Made by a program: the position numbers and the translations under genes. A DNA stretch of 64,000 nucleotides from Hybos culiciformis. Taxonomy: Eukaryota > Arthropoda > Insecta > Diptera > Hybotidae. Shown piece by piece: positions 51,401-64,000 of this stretch. Where the stretch lies: contig OZ023274.1 of assembly GCA_964007475.1 (NCBI GenBank), positions 33,490,861-33,554,860 of the forward strand, written 5' to 3'. The notes under the pieces were generated by a model that saw only the letters and a list, made by a program, of their open reading frames with translations, was not told where the DNA came from and ran no database searches. Position 1 is the first letter of the stretch, and the number at the start of each line of letters is the position of its first letter.

Positions 51401-54400
51401 GATTTTAATTTTTTGTAAGAAGAAACAAAAGGGGAAAATAATATTAAAGTTGATATAAACAAAATTTTTCTTATATGTGGGAGATAATTTATGTATATAT
51501 TTTCATTTTGTTTTCTACACAATACCTATGTAAAATCTATAAAATTTTTTTATCAGTAACACTATAATACAAAAATCTGGATACCGGAAAATTAATTTTT
51601 TTTTATCATGTTTTTGTATACTTTTCTTTTTTTGTACATAAAAGGGATAGGTTTGAATAAAGAATTATCTTTTTCATCATATTTTCCATTTAAAGTTTGA
51701 ATATGTTGGTTATGGTTTTTTGAACTTTTCCAAATTCATTCAGTTATTTTTCAAATATTATTCTTATATATTGAATCTACGGAAATTAAAGTAAAAGAAA
51801 CCGCAGAGCCTAATTTTAAAAATCAAAGTATATTATAATCAAGCTTTACACTTCCGCGCTAAATGTTTATTAGTTGTAACAAAGTGATTTTATAATTCGA
51901 TTGAATTGAAAATAAAATATAATATTTAAAAATAATTAAAAAGAATTTATTTTGTTTTATTAAATATTAAAGAAAATTCACAATTTGTCGTCTAAAACAA
52001 ACTTAATTTTCAGTTTACTGAGGGGAAATCATAATGTGGAACATAAAAATTTTGATATTGTATACATACATAGAAATATTTTCCCTGCAGTAAAGTTCAA
52101 GTTCGGATGCTGACATTTAAATACAATATTTATATATTTTTGTTGTATATAAAAACAAAAAAAAAATAAAAATATGTATTCAGACTCAACAGAAAATTTT
52201 CAGAAAAGCTTTCCGTTTCAATTTTCTCGAAACAAATTTTTAATCGGTAGGTATACTTACATTCATACGTATGTGTAATATGATTTCAATCTTCTTGAGA
52301 ATGAATAAAAATACAAAAGCTATATACATATTTATATTTATGTATATTTATTTAATAAATTCTTTTTTCTTTTTTTTTTTTTTTTTTGGGGCACGTGTAC
52401 TAAAAAGCTTTAAGAAAAAAACAAAAAAAGAAAAACCAAAAAATTATTTAGATAAAAAGAAAAGAATTTATGTTTAAATTTTGTTTTTTTTTTGGGGTGG
52501 TAGGATTATATTGTTAACTAGTCATTGAAAAGAAAATTGGAATTAAATTTTATTTATAAGAGATGATAAGAACTACTAATATGTTTTGAATTTTAACACA
52601 GGAAATCAAAGTAAAAAAAAAAAAAAAAAACCACAAATGAAAATTTCTCAGTAAATTTTATTTCTTTGAAGTTCAATAACATCTTTTTTTGTAGAAAATT
52701 CAAGATCATAGGCTTATAATTAATGATGTATGTATAAAGAATGGTATATAAATGTTGGTGAATTTATTTAGGATTTTTGGTCTTTAAACTTGTGAATTAT
52801 TTCTAAAAAATAAAAACCTGATATAACAACATAAATCAGTCTCATAATCCTATCAACTTTATATTCAAAAATATTGATTATCCAAAATTACTATTTATAC
52901 CGTACCGTAGTACATATTAATGTTGAATTTGTATACAATGTACATTAATCTTATAAAACACAAATAAACCATAAAAATGCAAATAAAAGACTCTCTTGCT
53001 TGTTATTATTTTCATGAAAATGCAAATTCATTAAAATATTATATAAAATATATTACATGTCTATGATTCATGGAAATTTGTTATGCATATAGAATAGATA
53101 GGAATATATGTACAATACATAATAAAGAATAATAACAAGAATAAAATTTATTTTGAAAACAATTATAGCAATATAAGCTTTAATATCCTTTTTTGATTAA
53201 TATTCTTGTCTGTCAAAATCTTAACCACGTGACGTTCATATTAAGGTCCTTAGATAAATTGATATCTTAACCAGAGAAATTTATTTGTATACAAAACTTT
53301 GAAAATATACCATGCATCCATAGTGTATAACTAGAATATAATAATGTTGTAAGGATATTTAGGGAAAAATAACAATAATTTTTCATATGTGGAAAAAAAA
53401 ATTGTTTTCTTTTTTATGAATTGTTTATTTAAGTATATATAATTCAGAAATAGATAACAACTATATCCTGCAGAAGAAAAAAAATCACAGAGTAAATAAT
53501 ATAAAATATCTTCATAAAAGAAAATTTTCCGAATATACATTTTTTTACACAAATGATAAATTTGTTTCTGAAAAAAAATATTTTAATGATGAAACATCTA
53601 TAAATTATCTAGACATTTGCTTTTTTAACTTTTAGGATTTGAATTTTTTGGCAACTTTTAAAAAGGAAAAATTTTATTTTGTTGTTGATGAAGTTTATTC
53701 TAATAAACATATCTATATAATCAGAATTTTTCAAAATTTTTGACTAAAGAAAATTAAAGTATAAAAGTCAACAGATAGACTACATAAAAGTGGGCATTTC
53801 TGCTGTTCCATGATTGTGACAATTATGTATATTGCTGTTGCTGTTAGAAATAGTAAAATAAAATCTAAAAATTTTAATAAATAAATATTATATATAAAAA
53901 AAAAAAAATTATTTTATGAAAGAAAACTCTACAGAAGTACTTATTTTTAATGTTAAAAGTATGAACTAACAACTAAAATATTGTTATTAATAAATTTTTC
54001 AACTTAGTTTTTTTTACTAAAAATTATATTAATAATAAAAAAAAACTTGGATTCCTGAAGCAAAATATAAAATTGTTTTCCCATTAAAATAGTCGCTTAA
54101 GGATGTCTATATTATTATTATTTTTTATAACTATTTATACACATATTGCACACATATGCTTATGTTTGAATATGAATCATATATTGAAAAAAAATATATG
54201 CCTTACAAATGAATTTGCCCTTCAAATTCAGGAACGTTTTTTTTTTTTGTAAAAGCAATTATTATGCTGAATCTTGAAGTCGATATAGAAGAAAATTTTT
54301 TCTGTGGAAAAACTATTTTTTATATGTACCTATATCCCGCAGACTAAATCTAATGACAACGTTCTAAAATGTAACAAAAATAAATTGGTGTTAAAAAGCC

Positions 54401-57393
54401 ATTATTATTCAAAGAACTATAATAAATGAGAAATTTACTATATTGCTGTAGGTTAAAGAAAAAACCCTCTAGGGATTCTTATTGATTTTTTTTTCTATTT
54501 TCATGTCAAAAATCAAACCTTTTCAACTTGATTAACAACATTATAGTTCGAAGTCTAAGGTATATGTTACAAAGTTATTATTAAAAGGAAATAATTTTTA
54601 GATCACAAGTCAAAAAGCTTAATAGAAACGTTGGAATAAAAACATGAAACAATTTAATTTTGTTTTTTTTTTTTTTTTTATAAAAATACATCTTTATGAC
54701 ATTGACAAAGAGGATTCAAATCTTTTCTTAAATTATATTCATTTTTAATAGAATTTAAAAGGATTTTTTTTTTGTTTTCCTATTTTGCTTCATTAAACCG
54801 TCTAGGTTTCATATATCTACGTAAGTAGTATTTTTCAAAATGTTATTAAATAAAAAAAAGAAGAAAATTATAATTCTAAAGAAATTAAATTTATTTTAAG
54901 GTTATATATGTTGTACAATACATATAAGATATGCAAATAAAAATATACATACATCTAATAAAATACAGACTTTTTGAATTGAATTGAATTTAATTCCTAA
55001 TATTATGTTGTTAAATAAAACAAAGAATGAATTTATAGAGAAGACAATATAATATTAATTATGTTTTTTGTTTATAGTACATATTAAAAAAAAAATTATT
55101 TTGTATCATGATCCTTTTAAAAGAATAAAAAAGAAAAAAAAAAGACTTAATTTTCATTAATAATCTAGCTTGGCAAACATCATAATATCATTCCTTTTCA
55201 GAGTACGATGTGAACTCAATATATATACTTTTAAAATCATATATAATAAAAATGATATATACCCAAATAATTTTTAGTCCTTTTATTAATGATTGTTATT
55301 TGCGAAAATTATAAATAATCTAATAATATAGTTTAAAACATATAATTTTCATAAAGTTATTTATATTATTGTAGATATTTTATTCAATACTGAATTAAAA
55401 TATTATAAAAAGTCAAATTTTAAATAAATTATATTCAAAAGTTGACTTTTGATGGATTAAAAACTTGTCTTTTTAAAAAGGTCTCAATTCCTAAGCCCTA
55501 AGTAAGAAATTTCTAGGCAACAAGGCTTGAATTGGACAAAAGGATTTAAATTATTCATTCACAAATAATGAAAGTTTTTACAAAAAAATAATAAAATAGA
55601 TTTTAAAGGTGTGTCGAATAACAACATTTTTTACAATAATATCAGTATAATAAACATTTATTTTAATTTCAAATAAAGCCTATCTTTTGTTTTATTTTCG
55701 GTAATATATGGTAAATATGTATTTTAAAAAAACTTGTTTGCTTTCTTGTTTAAAAATAAACAAAAAAAAAACAAGGCAATTTATATAATACGTTTTATTT
55801 TTGAAATTTAACAGGAAAAAGCATATTTTTTTAAATAAAATTTCTATGTTAACAATATAATTAATTATGTTCTCACATTACACACGCATAAAACAACAAT
55901 TTACTTTTTTGGCCTTTGTTGATTTTTTCAGTATAGAATTTTTTATCGCAGTCTGAAAACTTTTTATGTTCCAAAGGACATTAAAATTTAATATGATAAT
56001 GTGTTTTGGGTTGAATTTTTTTTTTTCTACTGTCTAAATAAAAGATATTTATTAGGAAATAAAAATATAACCTTTTTTTTAATAAATCCAATTCTAATAA
56101 AGACAAATTTAAGGCTTTAGATTTAAAAGATATGCGAAAAAAAATTTATTTAAATTTTCTTTTTTAACAAACACTTTTGATTCCGGCCAACGGTTAAGGT
56201 TTTTTTTCCAACAATATCTTATTTCTGTGAAACTAATATTGTGTGCATTATATAAATTTTTCTTTTCATTAGTGATTCTGAAAGTTATAAACTTGTATTC
56301 AATCAAATTTAAGCCCAAGGTAGGTATTGAATGTGTTCAGTCATAGAATAATGACCACTACCACTACATCTTGACATGACTTTATTTAATAGTATTATTC
56401 CAATTATGAATGCATTGAAATTTATATTTTTCTAAAAATTTTAAATTATTTAAAAAATAAATTAAATTTAGCAAGTATTTGTAGTTATATGCATGATGGT
56501 TTTTATATTTTTATTCTTAACTTTGAGCTATGAAAAGGTATTTTATTTTTATGTCCTTTTTTTCTAAATCCAATTTAAAGAATATTTCAAATTTAAGAGT
56601 TTAAAATTAAGCAACAGAATTCCTTCTATATAAATTCTATAAATCCACATAAATCTGAAATTTATACGTGTTAATTAAATTCGAGGAATGGAAAAAATCT
56701 TTTATTATTAACTACTTTATTGCTATAAATTATTTTTATTTTTTGATTTTTCATACTAACTTTATTAAAAAAAAAAATTTTATATTTCAAATGTATACAA
56801 AATGGAAAATTTGTTTTCATACAAAAAAATTTAAAGTGAACTTTTTTTTTTTAATGATACATTAATCTTGTGTTCTGCAATGGAATAAAATTTATTGTTG
56901 AAACTTTTGCAATAATTTTTTAAATTAATTCAAAAAATAAATAAGTTTTTCCTTCTATTTTATTTATTTTTTATTTTTTACCATATTTGAAGAACTAGGT
57001 CATTGCCAATTGGCAAAAAAAAAATTAAAAAGCAAATATAAAAATTATATCAAATTTTGAGGTCTATTTTTTAATGTTTATTTAATTTTGAATTGAAATT
57101 TTTGAAAAGTTCAAATGAAAATTGTGGAAAATTATTATATAGGTACGTTTCGCAGTTTTATTTGTGAGGACTTCGTCAATTGTTTGAAATACATTTATCA
57201 AAAATAAGAACTCTTGTTTCTGTTTAAATGATAGATTTAGAATTTTTTTCAAATTATATTTCATATAATATATGATGAGGCGGGTGCGCATTATAAAGAT
57301 TTTCCATTCCAATGGGTTTAAATAAACCAATAAAATTCGAGATGTTTTTTATTGAAGTTTCTTTCTGACTTGGTGTCACTGTATTGTATAGAC
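42410..57393. other. 15-kb A+T-rich stretch upstream of the coding exon
   Basis: On the minus strand this is 5' leader/promoter or intron. Directly upstream of the ATG is an A-rich run (plus strand T run at about 42441-42459). I see no clear TATA box, initiator or consensus acceptor. The block 49600-51240 is extremely poor in G and C, with long T, A and TTTA runs. A plus-strand frame at 44719-44961 is less biased than the others but unsupported. Confidence 0.5.
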
Positions 57394-57770
57394 AGTATAG
57401 AGACATCTATTGGAATTTATTTAAACAATTTGCCGGGATTAAAAATAATTAAAAAGTACAAACTAAAAATACAAGTTTTAAAATTTTTTTTAACAGGAAG
57501 ATGATTTTTATTGAGGAGAAAATAATAATTTACTCTTGCAAAGACTTGCATAAATGTTCAAAATATTTAAAAAAAAAACATTCGAGACCAATAAGCTGAA
57601 TTTTAGGATGAGGTATTGATTTAGTAGATTGGAGAAGTCTCGAATGCTTCTTAAAAAATATTTTTAACATTTAAAAGCAAGTCTTTGCAAGAATAAATTT
57701 TTATTTTTTACTTTTGGGGGCCACTTAATAAAAAGAATCTTCTGTTGAAAGTTTTTATATACTTATATTT
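57394..57770. repeat. Interspersed stem-loop repeat, copy 2
   Basis: It aligns with 16666-17012 in the same orientation. It holds a strong hairpin: the left arm 57514-57588 and right arm 57637-57719 are inverted repeats (CTTGCAAAGACTTGC, AACATTCGAGAC and their complements) around a loop of about 48 nt. The higher arm identity here than in copy 1 suggests a more recent or better preserved copy. No coding frame. Confidence 0.75.
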
Positions 57771-59322
57771 TTTTTTTAACTTTTTTTTCCTTAAATCGTC
57801 TGGTAACAACAATTTTAAAATTTTAACAAAAAAAAAAAAAACAAATCTAAAAATTTAATTTCAATTTTGAGAAAGGCCATTAAATTAACAAAAAAATAAA
57901 AAAAAAACTAAGAAAGAAATGCCAATGCCATTCAAAATTAAATCCAATAAAATACATTCTTTTGGTTCGATATAAAAATAAAAAAATCGGTATACTTATG
58001 TAGGTGTATATATATACTTATAGTACCTTTTTAACTATTTTTTGTTTTCTATTTTTTCCTTTCTATTTTTTTTTTTTTTTAATGTAAGTTTTCATAGAAA
58101 GATTTTTCCTAAAAAAAAAAAAAAATAAAATAAAAACCAAACTTAATGTATAGAATTGACTATAATGAAAAAAAAAAAATTAAATAAAATTTCACCATAG
58201 AAAAAAAAAAGTTTATTTGATTTTGAACTTATTAAAAAGTTCTTAGTTTATTAAAAAAAAAAAAATATACAATATAAAAATTTTTTTTTATTCCAATCAA
58301 TATTTTAGGGCAATTTTTTTTTATTTTAGTTTAAAATTTTTTTTCCCTAATAATCAGCAGCTTTAGCAATGTGACAGCGCTCTCATTCGCTTAAAATGAC
58401 CCAACAGTGATATTTTGAAGATATTTTCATTTCATACGAGTTTCTCTATTGTAAAATTAAATTTAATTATGAGAATAAGATTTATGATTTTATTTTATTT
58501 GGACACCCTAAGCTACCCTAATAAAAAAAAAATCTTAAAAACAGATTTTCAAGTACTTGGACTACTTTAATAATCTAGATTTCTGGTAACCTTTAGATTA
58601 GATCGGCTCAAAAATGTTTAAAAATTCCCTCGAGATATTTTCGAAAAACTTAAAATTGTCACTTTTTACACCGAAAAATATTGCGAAGAAAGAGTGACAC
58701 CTGTCTGTTCGCTTTTCAAACAAAAAAAAAGTAATGAAATCTTCAAAGAAAGAAAGATATTTTATCAAATATCAATTATAATTATTATTATTAATATAAT
58801 TATAGGTACTCTCACTAAATTAATACATTTTTTTTCAATTTAGTGGGGGCGAATTGCAAAAAATTGAGTCTGATACAAAGGACGTACATTTTTATTTTTT
58901 AAATAAAAACATCGAAATAAATTTTATCTCCTTGAGGGCGAAATTATATTGTCATTGTTATTATATTAATGGTATTAATATTATTATTGAAGTCTAAAAT
59001 TTTATTGGAGCAAAATGAAATAAAATCCGGAACATTGAATTTCTTGGAATTTTTTGGAATATTTTTCGAAATTTCTATAAATTTTTTCATAATATTTAAT
59101 TTAATTAAAAATTTCATATAATTTGAGTGAACAGTTCGGGCGTAATCAAATAAAAAAAGTTAGTTAAAGATAAAGTATCTTCAATATTTATCCTTATTAT
59201 TTCAATTTTAATCTAGTTCAGAACAAAAATATAGATAAATTAAAAGTAATAAATTTATTAAATTCATTTATTCGACTAAATCTTTCTATAATACCAACAA
59301 AATTATATATTTCTTTCAATAT
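57771..59322. other. A+T-rich stretch with possible old element ends
   Basis: Two similar segments in the same orientation, GTGACAGCGCTCTCATTCGC (from about 58370) and GTGACACCTGTCTGTTCGCTT-like sequence (from about 58694), lie about 320 bp apart. No coding frame is seen. Confidence 0.4.
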
Positions 59323-59670
59323 AAGGGTAAAAATAATTTCAGTTTCTCTATAATAGCAAAGAGTATGTTTATTATAGAGTATTCAGTCCCATACAAAAAA
59401 TATAAATTAAAAAAATTAAACAAAGAATCTTAAATCACAACCCCGTGAGCTTATATTTATATTTTTTTGAGAATTTCGCTGTCACAAAAGTTTAAAAAAC
59501 TTTAAAAATAAGAACAGATCTATATAATTTTTAATATTTTAAAAGCATTTGAGATTTAAGATTTTTTGTTTCATTTTTTTAATTTATAGGTATATTTTGT
59601 ATGAGACTCAATCCTTCTACGATATACATACTCTTTGATAATAGAAAATTGAGAAGTTGAATTTTTATGT
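59323..59670. repeat. Fold-back element, about 100-bp inverted arms
   Basis: The left arm (about 59323-59440) and right arm (about 59546-59670) are inverted repeats. Matching blocks, written in left-arm sense, include CAAAGAGTATGT, CATACAAAAAATAT, TAAATTAAAAAAATTAAAC and AATCTTAAATC. The spacer of about 105 nt contains CCCCGTGAGC and a GCTGTCAC motif. No coding frame is present. Class not assigned. Confidence 0.7.
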
Positions 59671-59950
59671 AAATTGTAAATCTTGTTTAAAATATTGCAT
59701 ATTTATTTTTTTTTTTTCAAGAAAAATAAATAACTTTTTTATTTTGTTAATAATAAATATTTTGAAAAAAACAGAGAAAATGTAGTATACTCAGTCATGC
59801 TTCAATATTTTTCAATTACTTTTAATTACATTATATGGTTGTTGTATTATTATTATTTATTTTATGTTTCAGTTATTGAGGAAGGGAATGTTATTTCAAT
59901 GATTTTTTTTTTACTCATACTTTATTATACCTAACTTTGTTGGTTTTTAT

Positions 59951-59990
59951 TTAAGTTTGTTTTTTATTATTTAAGTTTGTTTTTTATTTA
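59951..59990 (+). repeat. 20-bp tandem duplication
   Basis: TTAAGTTTGTTTTTTATTAT is followed directly by the same sequence with one change, in T-rich DNA. Confidence 0.75.
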
Positions 59991-60599
59991 TTTATTTTTT
60001 CCATTTTAATTTAATTCAATAATAAAATTTGTGAAATTTAATTCATTTCGGATTTATCCCGTAGAGAAAATTCTTTTAGCCGCAAATAATGTTAAAAAAA
60101 AAAAAATTAAATTTTTTAGCTATTTTCTTCTTTTTTTTTTTTGTAGAAAATTTAAAATATTTTATTGAAAAAGTGAAATGCAGAAAAAAATATATGATTT
60201 GCAAAAAAAAAATAAATAATAAATACCACCCACTAGCATTATGTTAAGAACATTGAGCCACCCGTTGTCGAAATAATAAAAAAAAAAAATAAAAATTAAA
60301 TAAAAATACAAAATTCTGATTCCTTTGCATAATTTGTTTTAAATCTTTTGAAGTTCTACAGAAGATAAGAAATATGTATTTTTTGACGACACATTCACAT
60401 TTCATGAATATACAACAGTTTTAAAATTAGAATTTTTATTAAAAATTTGAAGTTCACATATGATTCAAAGACGTCGTTGTCTTCTCACTACGGTTAGTCA
60501 AATATATATAATTTTGTATTTAAAAATTTATTCTTCGAAGTATGGATGTAGAACCTCTAACTCAACACTAAATAAGTCAGAAACGCATCATTTTTTTTT

Positions 60600-60770
60600 T
60601 GCCGTTTGAGGTTATTCAAATTCTATGGACCGAATGAATTTTTCTGTCGCTAAGTTCTGTTGTAAAACTCTGTCGCAGAATAAATTCTGTTCAAATGTAT
60701 GGGATTCTGTTTCTGTTGCTAAATTCGGTTTTAACGACATCCCGGCTTTAACGACATCCCGGCTTAAGTC
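60600..60770. repeat. Probable mobile-element relic with internal repeats
   Basis: This patch is less A+T-rich than its surroundings. It contains several variants of TTCTGTCGCTAA/TTCTGTTGCTAAATTCGG and a 17-bp tandem duplication TTAACGACATCCCGGCT at 60731-60764. The minus-strand frame at 60612-60911 shows this as a repeated QNLATE/PNLATE motif. I see no protein family. The repetition suggests a transposon fragment. Confidence 0.4.
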
Positions 60771-61627
60771 ATTTATAAAAATATAAAGTTTTATAAATTT
60801 TAAAATTTGAGAATTGTGAGAAAAAAAAATTGAGCAAAGCACACTGAACAAAATATTTATACAAAGTTTTTTGGAATTTTTTTCTTTAATAAACCCTTCT
60901 AACTTAAACAACCTCTATTGTAAGTAAGACCTTTCACTGTTCCCTTGAGAGTACAAGATAGACAGGTTGTATGATGTGAAATTCAAGTGTTATACTTTTT
61001 TATTAAGTTTCAATTTCTTAATAAAAATATGTAATATTATATATTATGTAAAATTCTGTCACCTTTAAAATTAAAAAAAAAAATAAAATTATGATTTCAG
61101 ATTTCTAAAAGTAATCTATTTATGGATTTATATGAAGATGATATATTTTTCTACGGTCTGTTTATTTTTTGGTGTATAAAAATAAAAAATAAAATACTTA
61201 ATTCACAAAAAATTAAATAATTTTCCTTAGCCAGAAGCGATCACTAAACAAAATACAAAAAAAAAACAAAAAAACTTTTATGAAAGGATTTCTTTGTAAA
61301 TTTTTTTCGCCATGAATTAATATTTTTACAACCTTGAAATTTATTTTTTTTTGTTTTTCTTTCATGGGCATATGCATTATTATTTTTGGACATTTTAACC
61401 AAAGAATATTTAATTAAATTATATTCTGCATTATCTGTTTAAAATAACATATATGGAAAATGGGAAAAACTTTATTTTTATATCGCAATTCTGTATATAA
61501 TATACGTTGTATAATGTGCATAGTACATTTTTTTAAATTCAACTAAGGATTCAACTAAAATTTGATATTTCGAAATTAATTTTTTAGTTTATTTTTAACT
61601 TAGCCATTAAATATTTTCTTTAACTAA

Positions 61628-61665
61628 TCATTTGGGAAATTACTTGTCATTTGGGAATTTACTTG
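61628..61665 (+). repeat. 19-bp tandem duplication
   Basis: TCATTTGGGAAATTACTTG is followed directly by TCATTTGGGAATTTACTTG, a single-base difference. Confidence 0.8.
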
Positions 61666-63851
61666 TCACTATTATTTAACTATCCGTATTGTATAATAAC
61701 CATTTATGATATTATACATGTTGCCGTTTTTTTGTTTTTCTTTTTTTAAATATTACCGAAAATATTTATGTTGCAACTTTTCATCTTCACTTCTACTCTA
61801 AATAAGAGAAAAATGCCTAAGATTATTTTTGTAATAAGAAGAAAAAAAAAGAAAAAAAACATCAGCCGAGAAGAAAAACCCTAAATATTATATTTTTTTT
61901 TAACAAAAATTCTGCAATAAAATACGAAAAAACAAAACATGTAATAAAATATGAAATCTCGTACAAGACAAAAAAAAAAATCGAATAAAAAACAAAAAAA
62001 AAGTTAATAACATAACGTTGTAACAAAAAAACAAAATTTATAAATATACATTTTAAAAGCAAATGGAAATATAAATGATATTTTCTGTAACCGACATTTA
62101 ACCAACGCAAGAAATGTAAAATTTCAGGTTTTCCCTCCACTAATAAAATTATGTATATTTGGTAGAACATGTCACTGGTCAAATTACCAAAAAAAAAAAA
62201 AAAAAAAACAAATACAAACCATTAATGTTATTTTAAGAACATAAAAATTGTTAATTTAAAAAACATTTCCACCTACAATTGTCTTTAAGATTCTTCTTCT
62301 TATACGTTAAATAAGCAATAAAAATAAATTATTATAATCTTAAATTATTTTTTAAATTTTTTTTATGAATAATTAATTTTTATATATTTTGTCTTATTTT
62401 AACTCTCAAATCCTTTTTTAAAATTAAGTGAGTAAAATTAACTAATTTTCCATTCTCGGACCGTTCTAGAGTATGGGTTTTTGAGTCATGAGTATTTTAT
62501 AATCCTATTATAAAAATATGTTATTCTTTGAAATACCAAAGTACTAAAAAAAGTTTCTCATTTTTAATATATTCATATATCTTAATAAGCTTAAAAATAC
62601 TACGAACAAAATTGCTAAAATTTTGAATCCTTTACGTTTAAAATCTTCAATCCAATCCTTATTTCTATTGTATATATACATATATGTACAGATAAGGAAA
62701 GTGAAACATTTTTTTTACTGTCTACTGATTAATGTAGGCGGAAAAATAAATACTTTTTTCTTTTTGGTATGAATTTCATATTATTTCATCCTTTTTGCTT
62801 TTAGAAGAACTAATTTGTTTTAATGCTGAGAAATGTTAAATGTAATTTTGATTCATTTTTTTTTTATCCTAAAATGCTAAAGGATTTTTTTTTTCTACAT
62901 CTGAATTTGTTGGATTTTATTGTAATAATAATTCCCATGCCTACGCAAGGTAAAACAAAACAATCTTCTTATTTAAATTTAAAATTTGATATGAAAGTAA
63001 AATTAAAAATCAAATAATTATCAACTTCAGGCTTCTTGAACTCTTAAATTACTTGAAAAGTACAAATTGATATCGGATTTCATCGTGCTTGCAGATACTA
63101 CTGCTTTATTTCTGTATTAAAAATTTAAAGTATGTTTAAACTTTAAGATTTTTAAATCTAACAGTATGTTTAGAAAATTATGTTTCAACTACCAAATGTC
63201 GTCTGACTTTCTAGTTATGCCTTTTTATTTACGATATATGTTAAGTGGCCACAATTAGTTAGAAAAATAAGAGCAATATTAAAATATCTAAATTTATTAA
63301 TGATTTGGGTCAAGTATAAAATTTGAACTTTTATATATTTAACTTCGCTTGGAAAATTTTCAAATTTCGCTTTCATTATCATTTAAAAATTTAATTTATA
63401 TATTGATTCAGTTTTTAACATTAACTTAACTTTCATTTGCTTCTTAAATAATTTTCATTCTCAAATTTTTTATCGTATAAATTTATAAAATAGAATACGT
63501 TAAAAAAGAAAAATGCAAAAGCTTTGTTTTCTCCTTGATTCGAAAATTTATTATATTCACGAAATTCGAATCTTAGTTTTAAGAAGCTTTCATATCGTAA
63601 TTTTCTCTTTAATAATAAATAAAGAGAAAATTCAAAAAAAAAAAAATAAACAAAAAGTTTATTTTCATCATTAGAAAGCTTAACACATTTTGCTGAAGGG
63701 TATTTCAATTAAAATAAAAATAAATACACATATTGTGTAATGTACTTAAATTCAATGCAAACAATTTATTTTAATAAAAAAATTCGCAAGTTGAAATTTA
63801 TTATTATTAATGGGAGAGTTGAAAAAATATATTTATAAAGTATAGGCTTAC

Positions 63852-63890
63852 CATTAATATTAGTTTCATCGGTGTTCGCATTTTGCTTAC
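63852..63890 (-). other. Candidate 39-nt recursive-splicing exon or micro-exon
   Basis: The stretch between the AG at 63892-63891 and a second strong donor ATG|GTAAGCC (GT at 63851-63850) is exactly 39 nt. One frame is open (VSKMRTPMKLILM) and another begins with a stop. It could be a recursive-splicing exon that is normally removed, or an ordinary 13-codon micro-exon that happens to begin with GTAAGC. The second donor is close to consensus, making this the better supported of the two candidates in the window. Confidence 0.5.
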
Positions 63891-63915
63891 CTGAAAATAT
63901 TAAAATATATTTTAT
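63870..63915 (-). promoter_or_regulatory. Recursive (ratchet) splice site, minus strand
   Basis: The minus strand reads ATTTTAATATTTTCAG|GTAAGCAAAATG, with the AG at 63892-63891 and the GT at 63890-63889. The pyrimidine tract is T-rich but broken by A residues, weaker than the one at 13017. It lies about 21 kb upstream of the coding exon on the same strand, implying transcription that starts to the right of the window. Confidence 0.55.
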
Positions 63916-64000
63916 TTAAGATTTCAATTATGTAATAAAATAACTGAAGCATAATTTGATTTAAATTTCCATAATGCAGATTCATTTGAGTAAATCTCTG

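Larger units (their letters stand above)
59671..63851. other. A+T-rich stretch, probably intronic
   Basis: Apart from the relic at 60.6 kb and short tandem duplications, nothing can be supported. The longest frame, 61862-62182 (minus, 106 codons), is a Phe/Ile/Tyr-rich string read over A runs. Confidence 0.5.

Noticed and set aside
61862..62182. 106-codon minus-strand hydrophobic frame
   Set aside because: Phe/Ile/Tyr composition follows from A-rich plus-strand DNA; no motif and no support from flanking signals.

Overview
The window looks like an insect, probably dipteran, nuclear genome: roughly four-fifths A+T by eye, full of poly-A/poly-T runs, with non-LTR retrotransposon debris, many small terminal-inverted-repeat (TIR) elements, and juxtaposed 3'/5' splice sites of the kind known from very long Drosophila introns. 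No bacterial-type operons, rRNA, CRISPR array or dense coding is present. The species cannot be fixed from this sequence.

The only convincing host protein-coding sequence is one exon on the minus strand (42088-42409). It encodes 107 residues rich in Arg and Pro, closes on a consensus 5' splice site and stands out from its surroundings by base composition. On the same strand are two near-ideal recursive-splicing signals, one about 21 kb upstream (63890) and one about 29 kb downstream (13015). Each is followed within about 40 nt by a second 5' splice site, so each could act as a tiny recursive-splicing exon. My reading is that most or all of the window lies inside one very long minus-strand transcription unit with large introns, and the exon at 42 kb is an alternative first coding exon or an internal exon. 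I could not identify the gene.

The rest is intronic or intergenic A+T-rich DNA carrying mobile-element remains. From left to right these are: a 5'-truncated, stop-containing Jockey-like reverse transcriptase remnant (3450-4274); a 391-bp TIR element (9777-10167); a hairpin with arms of about 85 bp (10985-11190); a TIR element rich in CGAGTC (13194-13908); a 1.16-kb TIR element with a tRNA-like module (14690-15852); a stem-loop repeat present twice (16666-17012 and 57394-57770); a 425-bp TIR element (18719-19143); a second and a third tRNA-bearing element (37358-38622, which includes a 41-bp tandem array of about 12 units, and 39646-40414); and a fold-back element (59323-59670).

The most noteworthy points are the recursive-splice architecture and the family of non-autonomous elements. 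Those elements share TACAC-type termini and each carries one or two tRNA-Ala-like A-box/B-box modules. All large gaps were read. They contain only low-complexity A+T-rich sequence, microsatellites and short tandem duplications, and I saw no supportable genes in them.
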